Of a DNA stretch of 19,508 bases, positions 14,460 to 19,508 are shown piece after piece. This stretch comes from an uncultured Muribaculaceae bacterium (GTDB lineage Bacteria; Bacteroidota; Bacteroidia; Bacteroidales; Muribaculaceae). The position numbers and the translations under genes were made by a program. The DNA lies in contig CAJUJB010000043.1 in the NCBI GenBank assembly GCA_910586595.1, positions 5,598 through 25,105 on the forward strand. The letters are read 5' to 3'. How positions within the stretch are numbered: position 1 is the first letter of the stretch; each line of letters opens with the position of its first letter. The notes under the pieces were generated by a model, which saw nothing but the letters and a program-made list of their open reading frames with translations, was not told where the DNA came from and made no database searches.

Positions 14460-17400
14460 ATGAAAAAATTCAACGAATACAACGGTTTAAACCTCTCTGA
14501 CCTGAACAAGGAAATGCTCGAGCGCTGGAACGCCGACCACCTCTTCGAGCAAAGCGTGGCCCTTCGCGAGGGCGCGCCTTCATACGTATTCTTCGAGGGG
14601 CCTCCTTCGGCCAACGGTATGCCCGGCATACACCATGTGATGGCCCGCACGATCAAAGACCTCTTCTGCCGTTACAAGACAATGCAGGGCTTCCACGTGA
14701 AGCGCAAAGCAGGCTGGGATACACACGGCCTGCCCGTCGAGCTGGGCGTGGAGCGCTCACTCGGCATTACAAAAGAAGACATCGGCAAAAAAATATCTGT
14801 CGACGAATATAATGCCGCCTGCCGCCGCGAGGTGATGAAATATACCCGCGAATGGGAGACCCTCACCAACCGCATGGGATATTGGGTAGACACCACCGAC
14901 CCCTATATCACCTACGACAACCGCTACATCGAATCGGTATGGTGGTTGCTCGCGCAGCTTTACGGCAAGGGCCTCCTCTACAAAGGCTATACTATCCAGC
15001 CTTACTCACCCGCAGCAGGTACAGGCCTCAGCTCACACGAGCTGAACCAGCCCGGCTGTTACCGCGACGTGAAAGATACGACATGTATCGCCCAGTTCAC
15101 ACTGACCGATCCACTGCCAGCCATGCAAGGCTGGGGCAAGGCCTGTCTCCTCGCATGGACCACAACTCCGTGGACACTACCCTCCAATACAGCACTCTGC
15201 GTTGGCCCGTCGATACGTTATTGCATCGTACGCACATATAACCCCTACTCAGGCGAGCCCGTCACCGTCACCGTAGCTGAAGCTCTGGTGAGCTCAATCT
15301 TCAACCCCAAGGCTAAAGACCTGGCTCTTGAAGACTACACCAAGGGCGACAAACTTGTGCCCTACGAGATTGTAGACACACTCACCGGCAACGACCTTGT
15401 AGGCCTGCACTACGAGCAACTCCTCCCCTGGGTAAATCCGGGCGAGGGTGCCTTCCGTGTTATCCCCGGCGATTATGTGACCACAGAAGATGGTACGGGT
15501 ATCGTACACATCGCCGGCACCTTCGGCGCTGATGACCTCCGTGTGTCTCGCCAGGCTGGCGTGCCCCCGTTGCATATGATTGACCGCGACGGCAACATCC
15601 GCCCGATGGTTGACCTTACCGGCCGTTTCTTCCGCATCGAAGACCTTGATCCGGCATTCGTAGCCGAGCGCGTAGACGTTCCCCTCTACTCGCAGTGGGC
15701 AGGCCGATATGTGAAGAACGCTTACGACCCCGAAGCCACCGACGAGACTGAGACTCTTGACGTAGCCATCTGCATGGATCTCAAAGCGGCAGGCAAGGCG
15801 TTCAAGATCGAGAAACATGTCCATAACTATCCCCACTGCTGGCGTACCGACAAACCGGTGCTCTACTACCCGCTCGACAGCTGGTTTATCCGCTCGACAG
15901 CGATGCGTGAGCGCCTGATGGAACTCAACACCACAATCCAGTGGAAACCGACCTCAACCGGCACAGGCCGCTTCGGCAAATGGCTCGAGAATCTTCAGGA
16001 CTGGAACCTCTCCCGCAGCCGTTACTGGGGTACCCCCCTGCCTATATGGCGCACCGAGAGTGGAGACGAAGAACTCTGCATCGACAGCGTAGCCACCCTC
16101 TATGCCGAAATCGACAAGGCTGTTGAGGCCGGCGTCATGAAGAGCAATCCTCTCCGCGATAAAGGCTTCGTGCCCGGTGATTACTCCGCTGAGAACTACG
16201 AGAAGATTGACCTCCACCGCCCCTATGTGGACGACATCGTACTTGTGTCGGCAAGCGGCAAACCGATGAAGCGCGAAACCGACCTCATCGACGTATGGTT
16301 TGACTCCGGCTCGATGCCCTACGCACAGATTCACTATCCCTTCGAGAACAAGGAGGCCTTCGACCGCGGCGATCTTTTCCCTGCCGACTTCATTGCCGAA
16401 GGCGTCGACCAGACACGCGGCTGGTTCTTCACCCTCCATGCCATAGGCACTATGGTATTCGATTCCTGCGCATTCAAGGCAGTTATTTCCAACGGTCTTG
16501 TACTTGACAAAAACGGAGAAAAGATGTCGAAGCGCAAAGGCAATGCTGTAGATCCGTTTGAGACAATCGAGAAATTCGGCTCAGACCCTCTGCGCTGGTA
16601 CATGATCTCGTGCTCATCGCCATGGGATAACCTCAAGTATGATGGCGAAGGCGTGGCAGAAGTATCGCGTAAATTCTTCTCCACCCTCTCGAATACCTAT
16701 AACTTCTTCGCCATGTATGCCAATGTCGACGGCTTTACTGGAGAAGAAGCCCAGGTTGCCCTTGACGAGCGTCCGGAGCTCGACCGCTGGATCCTCTCAC
16801 TGCTCAACACCCTCATTGCACATGTACAGGCCGACTTCGACGACTACGAGCCCACCAAGGCCGTGCGTGCGATAAGCGAATTTGTGCTCGACAACCTGTC
16901 GAACTGGTATGTGCGCCTCAACCGCAAACGTTTCTGGGGCCGCGGTCTCGACAAAGACAAGCTCGCAGCTTACCAGACACTGCACACCTGCCTGCTCACC
17001 GTAGCCAAACTCATGGCACCGGTAGCTCCATTCTTCAGCGACCGCCTCTTCCGCGACCTTACCGACGGAAACGAAGCCAAATCGGTTCACCTCAGCGACT
17101 TCCCCAAAGTCAACGAAAAGGCCATCGACGCAGCCCTCGAAGAACGAATGGATATTGCCCAGCGCCTCACCTCTCTGGTTCTCTCGCTCCGCAAGAAAGC
17201 CAATCTCAAAGTACGCCAGCCTCTTGCCAAGATGCTTGTTCCGGCAGCCGACACAAAGACTGCCGACATGATCGCCGCCATCGCAGATATTGTGAAGGCC
17301 GAAGTAAATGTCAAGCGTCTTGAAATTGTAGCTGCTGACAACGAAGTATTCGTCAAACGTGTCGATCCTGACTTTAAGAAACTTGGCCCGAAATTCGGCA

Positions 17401-17879
17401 AGCAGATGAAGCAGGCCGCCGCCATGATCAAGGCACTCGACCGCACACAGATTGCTGCCCTCGAACGTGATGGCTCGATTGCCCTCGAAATCGACGGCAC
17501 CTCAACTGTGGTAGACATTGCCGATGTGAAAATTATCTCGGAAGATATGCCCGGATGGCTCGTGGCCAACGAAGGCGCCCTTACCGTGGCACTCGACATC
17601 GACGTGACTCCGGAGCTCTTCCGTGAAGGTCTGGCACGCGAGATTATCAACCGCGTACAGAATATCCGCAAACGTCGCGGCTACGACATCACCGACCACA
17701 TCAATCTGCTCTTCCTCCCCTGCCCTGAGGTTGACGAAGTTGTGAAGGAATATGGAGCCTACATCGGCGCGCAAGTTCTTGCCGATGCAGTCACCGTAGC
17801 TGACACCGATACCCCCGACGCCGTTGAGATCCTCGACATCGACGATCTCAAACTTGGCGCCGTCATCACCCCCGCATAA
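14460..17879 (+). CDS. ileS: isoleucyl-tRNA synthetase, long (IleS2-like) type with G-x-H-H signature
   Basis: A 1139-residue class Ia synthetase that charges tRNA-Ile with isoleucine in the cytoplasm. It is longer than E. coli IleRS (938 residues), as expected for the eukaryote-like type found in Bacteroidetes. The catalytic signature is G56-I-H-H59, in P-S-A-N-G-M-P-G-I-H-H-V, instead of H-x-G-H. The second signature K-M-S-K-R is intact at 688-692. The inserted editing domain (about 200-430) has W-T-T-T-P-W-T from residue 233 and G-A-D-D at 356-359, so proofreading is probably retained. The W-F-D-S-G motif is at 613-617, and the anticodon-binding helical domain lies at about 770-940. The C-terminal part (about 950-1139) lacks the Cys4 zinc finger of IleS1 enzymes. 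Gene order with the DksA-like gene, lspA and the DUF4296 gene is tight. No Shine-Dalgarno sequence is obvious. Confidence 0.97.
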   Translation: MKKFNEYNGLNLSDLNKEMLERWNADHLFEQSVALREGAPSYVFFEGPPSANGMPGIHHVMARTIKDLFCRYKTMQGFHVKRKAGWDTHGLPVELGVERSLGITKEDIGKKISVDEYNAACRREVMKYTREWETLTNRMGYWVDTTDPYITYDNRYIESVWWLLAQLYGKGLLYKGYTIQPYSPAAGTGLSSHELNQPGCYRDVKDTTCIAQFTLTDPLPAMQGWGKACLLAWTTTPWTLPSNTALCVGPSIRYCIVRTYNPYSGEPVTVTVAEALVSSIFNPKAKDLALEDYTKGDKLVPYEIVDTLTGNDLVGLHYEQLLPWVNPGEGAFRVIPGDYVTTEDGTGIVHIAGTFGADDLRVSRQAGVPPLHMIDRDGNIRPMVDLTGRFFRIEDLDPAFVAERVDVPLYSQWAGRYVKNAYDPEATDETETLDVAICMDLKAAGKAFKIEKHVHNYPHCWRTDKPVLYYPLDSWFIRSTAMRERLMELNTTIQWKPTSTGTGRFGKWLENLQDWNLSRSRYWGTPLPIWRTESGDEELCIDSVATLYAEIDKAVEAGVMKSNPLRDKGFVPGDYSAENYEKIDLHRPYVDDIVLVSASGKPMKRETDLIDVWFDSGSMPYAQIHYPFENKEAFDRGDLFPADFIAEGVDQTRGWFFTLHAIGTMVFDSCAFKAVISNGLVLDKNGEKMSKRKGNAVDPFETIEKFGSDPLRWYMISCSSPWDNLKYDGEGVAEVSRKFFSTLSNTYNFFAMYANVDGFTGEEAQVALDERPELDRWILSLLNTLIAHVQADFDDYEPTKAVRAISEFVLDNLSNWYVRLNRKRFWGRGLDKDKLAAYQTLHTCLLTVAKLMAPVAPFFSDRLFRDLTDGNEAKSVHLSDFPKVNEKAIDAALEERMDIAQRLTSLVLSLRKKANLKVRQPLAKMLVPAADTKTADMIAAIADIVKAEVNVKRLEIVAADNEVFVKRVDPDFKKLGPKFGKQMKQAAAMIKALDRTQIAALERDGSIALEIDGTSTVVDIADVKIISEDMPGWLVANEGALTVALDIDVTPELFREGLAREIINRVQNIRKRRGYDITDHINLLFLPCPEVDEVVKEYGAYIGAQVLADAVTVADTDTPDAVEILDIDDLKLGAVITPA

Positions 17880-17887
17880 CTCAACAA

Positions 17888-17923
17888 CGCCGTGTCTGGA
17901 ACGTAAAAACTCCAGACACGGCG
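17888..17923 (+). terminator. perfect hairpin after ileS without U-run
   Basis: CGCCGTGTCTGGA (17888-17900) pairs perfectly with TCCAGACACGGCG (17911-17923), a 13-base-pair stem with a ten-base loop (ACGTAAAAAC). The bases after it (CTCATAATCC) are not a U-run. It may be a partial terminator, an RNA-stability element, or a U-less terminator that lets some transcription reach the next genes. Confidence 0.55.
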
Positions 17924-17964
17924 CTCATAATCCATTGCTGCAACCCTCTCCAATCCATAAAACC

Positions 17965-18345
17965 ATGAGCGACCAACTCCGCTACTCCGACGAAGAACTC
18001 GAAGAATTCCGCCAGATCATCTTAGCCAAGATAGAGACAGCCACCGCGCTCTACGATGAGCTGTGCGCCTCACTTCGCAATAACGACGGCAACGATACAG
18101 CCGATACCTCCCCGACCTTCAAAGTGCTCGAAGAAGGAGCCAACACACTCGAGCGCGAAGCTACCGCACGCCTCGCCGAGCGCCAGCGTCAATTCATCTC
18201 TCACCTTCGCAAAGCCCTCGTGCGCATCGACAACAAGACTTACGGCATATGCCGCGTGTCAGGCAAGCTCATCCCGAAAGAACGTCTCCGCGCTGTTCCG
18301 CACGCCACACTATGTGTTGAAGAAAAAAACAATCCCAAACACTGA
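17965..18345 (+). CDS. DksA/TraR-family regulator with degenerate zinc finger
   Basis: The start at 17965 is used because upstream in-frame reading lies inside ileS and the hairpin. The protein is 126 residues. An N-terminal and central coiled coil (about 10-90) is broken by a turn carrying D44-T-A-D47-T-S49, similar to the D-x-x-D-x-A tip that DksA inserts into the RNA polymerase secondary channel. The C-terminal globular part keeps the family pattern Y-G-I-C-R-V-S-G-K-L-I-P-K-E-R-L, P-H-A-T-L-C. Only two of the four DksA zinc cysteines remain: C96 (with S99 where the second Cys would be) and C117 (with E120 where the fourth would be). It probably acts on RNA polymerase, perhaps without stable zinc. 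It lies 85 bases after ileS and three bases before lspA. Confidence 0.88.
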   Translation: MSDQLRYSDEELEEFRQIILAKIETATALYDELCASLRNNDGNDTADTSPTFKVLEEGANTLEREATARLAERQRQFISHLRKALVRIDNKTYGICRVSGKLIPKERLRAVPHATLCVEEKNNPKH

Positions 18346-18348
18346 TCT

Positions 18349-18987
18349 ATGACATTTGACAAGAGCCGTAGGCTCGGCCTCATTGCCTGGATAATCATCG
18401 CGGCGGTAATCATTATCGACCAAGTGGTGAAGATCTGGGTAAAGACTCATTTCTATCTCGGGGAAGATCTACAGATTTTTTCCTGGTTCCATCTACGCTT
18501 CATCCAGAACAACGGCATGGCCTTCGGCATAGAGCTGGGGAGTAAGCTCTTCCTTACCTTTTTCCGCATCGCGCTTGTCGGATTTCTGGTATGGTATATA
18601 ATCCGCCTTACTCGGCAGGCCCGTGTTCCGGCAGGCTACATGGCCAGTGTGGCACTCGTCACCGCCGGCGCCTTCGGAAACATACTCGACTGCGTATTCT
18701 ACGGAGAAATATTCAATAATCCCTATCCGCCCGCACTGGCCACCTTCGTACCGTGGGGCCATGGCTATGGCGGCATATTCCAAGGCTACGTGGTCGATAT
18801 GCTCTATTTTCCGCTCTTCGCCTTCCACTGGCCCGAATGGATGCCGTGGATAGGAGGCAAAGAATTTTCGTTCTTTGATCCGGTATTCAACATAGCCGAC
18901 TCGGCCATCACAGTCGGGATGGCACTTATCATATTGTTCTACGCCAAATACATAGGTCTGTCTACGGAGAATGAAAAAACTGCTTAG
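18349..18987 (+). CDS. lspA: lipoprotein signal peptidase (signal peptidase II)
   Basis: A 212-residue inner-membrane aspartyl protease that removes the signal peptide from diacylglyceryl-prolipoproteins in front of the lipid-modified Cys. Four membrane helices are visible (about 10-30, 68-86, 97-114, 185-203). Conserved elements: D24 in the first helix (I-I-I-D-Q-V-V-K), N54-N-G-M-A-F-G60, and the two catalytic aspartates, D114 in G-N-I-L-D and D184 in F-N-I-A-D-S-A. Between them a periplasmic stretch of about 50 residues (about 120-175, W/P/G-rich) makes it longer than the 164-residue E. coli enzyme; such an insertion is usual in Bacteroidetes. Several predicted lipoproteins in the window would be its substrates. 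It overlaps the next gene by 17 bases. Confidence 0.96.
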   Translation: MTFDKSRRLGLIAWIIIAAVIIIDQVVKIWVKTHFYLGEDLQIFSWFHLRFIQNNGMAFGIELGSKLFLTFFRIALVGFLVWYIIRLTRQARVPAGYMASVALVTAGAFGNILDCVFYGEIFNNPYPPALATFVPWGHGYGGIFQGYVVDMLYFPLFAFHWPEWMPWIGGKEFSFFDPVFNIADSAITVGMALIILFYAKYIGLSTENEKTA

Positions 18988-19508
18988 TGGTGTGGTGGTG
19001 GCCTTGGTTACGGCCTCATGCTCGAAAGTTCCGTCAAGTGTCATACAACCCGAAGAAATGGCACAGCTTATGGCCGATGTCCATACCGGAGAGGCTATGG
19101 CAGAGATGAACCGTGCCAATTATCCGAACGACTCCACCAAGCAGGCACTCAAGCAATCAATCTATCTGCGGCACGGAGTGACGGCTCAGCAGGTCGACAG
19201 CTCCTTCGCATGGTACGGGCGCAACATCACCTTCTATATGGATGTCTACGACCGCACCATAGAGATTCTCGAGCACCGACTTATCGAGAGTGGCAACCGC
19301 GTGGCAGCCGAAGCAGCTCTATCAATCGCCGGCGACTCTGTCGATGTATGGGCAGGGCCACGATTCCTGAGAATCTACGACAAACTCCCGTCGAAGACCT
19401 TAGTATTCAATTTCTCCCGCGACCCTAACTGGGAACGTGGCGACATGTATACCTGGCGCGCCAAATTCTTCAACAATCAGCAGGACAGCCGCTGGCAACT
19501 TGTGGCCG
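18971..19508 (+). CDS. DUF4296-family lipoprotein (3' end outside window)
   Basis: An ORF runs from ATG 18971 to the window edge without a stop (179 complete codons). The signal peptide is M-K-K-L-L-S-G-V-V-V-A-L-V-T with lipobox T-A-S-C and Cys17. The next residues are S-K-V-P-S-S-V-I-Q-P-E-E-M-A-Q-L-M-A-D, which matches the DUF4296 opening (V-P-x-x-V-I-x-P-E-x-M, then a helix). The helical segment L-R-H-G-V-T...F-A-W-Y-G-R-N continues the family pattern. The function is unknown. The residues after the lipidated Cys are not acidic, so a periplasm-facing position is more likely than surface display. Its start lies inside the last codons of lspA (17-base overlap), so the enzyme that matures lipoproteins and one of its substrates are translated from the same stretch of mRNA. 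Confidence 0.85.
   Translation, partial: MKKLLSGVVVALVTASCSKVPSSVIQPEEMAQLMADVHTGEAMAEMNRANYPNDSTKQALKQSIYLRHGVTAQQVDSSFAWYGRNITFYMDVYDRTIEILEHRLIESGNRVAAEAALSIAGDSVDVWAGPRFLRIYDKLPSKTLVFNFSRDPNWERGDMYTWRAKFFNNQQDSRWQLVA

Noticed and set aside
17087..17671. 194-codon open frame on the - strand inside ileS
   Set aside because: Ser/Arg/Ala-rich low-complexity translation opposite a conserved synthetase domain; a shadow frame.
17824..17964. N-terminal extension of the DksA-like protein
   Set aside because: It would be read from within ileS and through the hairpin; the family starts close to the M-S-D-Q at 17965.
18493..19119. 208-codon open frame on the - strand across lspA and the DUF4296 gene
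   Set aside because: It is antisense to two well-supported genes with intact motifs, has no signal of a known family, and arises from the codon bias of the + strand genes.
1..19508. tRNA, rRNA, CRISPR, insertion sequence, phage or integrative element
   Set aside because: No cloverleaf, regularly spaced direct repeats, transposase or integrase motifs were seen, and the gene order looks like stable chromosomal backbone.

Overview
The window is dense, AT-moderate, single-strand coding DNA: every supported gene lies on the + strand. It looks like a gut-type member of the Bacteroidales, and I would guess the Muribaculaceae (S24-7) or a close relative. Evidence for this: Bacteroidetes-type promoters (TAnnTTTG at -7) upstream of three transcription units; A-rich leaders with little Shine-Dalgarno signal; and families largely confined to Bacteroidetes (PCMD lipoprotein, DUF4249, DUF4296, a TonB-dependent receptor/lipoprotein pair, a cysteine-poor DksA-like protein, a very long IleRS). 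The family and genus are inferred.

Layout. (1) 1-2806: the last codons of an upstream gene, a PCMD-type lipoprotein and an OprO/OprP-like porin, closed by a strong hairpin terminator. (2) 2872-7985: a compact operon behind a clear promoter. It encodes a small secreted protein with a type IX-like C-terminal domain, a 585-residue secreted protein of unknown function with a His/Cys/acidic cluster, a TonB-dependent receptor and a DUF4249 lipoprotein. The genes overlap or nearly touch. This is the least explained part of the window and the best candidate for an undescribed envelope system. (3) 8031-13727: ychF; a rhomboid protease translationally coupled to a membrane-anchored endonuclease/exonuclease/phosphatase-family protein; then a TrkH/TrkA-type potassium uptake pair. 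(4) 13769-14438: rpsP, with its own promoter, a long Ala/Lys/Glu-rich tail and a hairpin terminator. (5) 14460-19508: ileS, a DksA/TraR-like regulator, lspA, and the start of a DUF4296 lipoprotein gene that overlaps lspA and runs off the window.

How the genes fit together. Blocks 1 and 2 are envelope proteins: porin, receptor and surface lipoproteins. Block 5 makes LspA, which processes the lipoproteins seen elsewhere in the window, next to a translation enzyme and a putative stringent-response regulator. The sharpest single observation is that IleRS carries G-x-H-H in place of the class I signature H-x-G-H. This altered motif has been linked in IleS2-type enzymes to very high mupirocin resistance. 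No tRNA, rRNA, CRISPR array, insertion sequence or integrase was seen, and no stretch over 300 bases lacks a gene.
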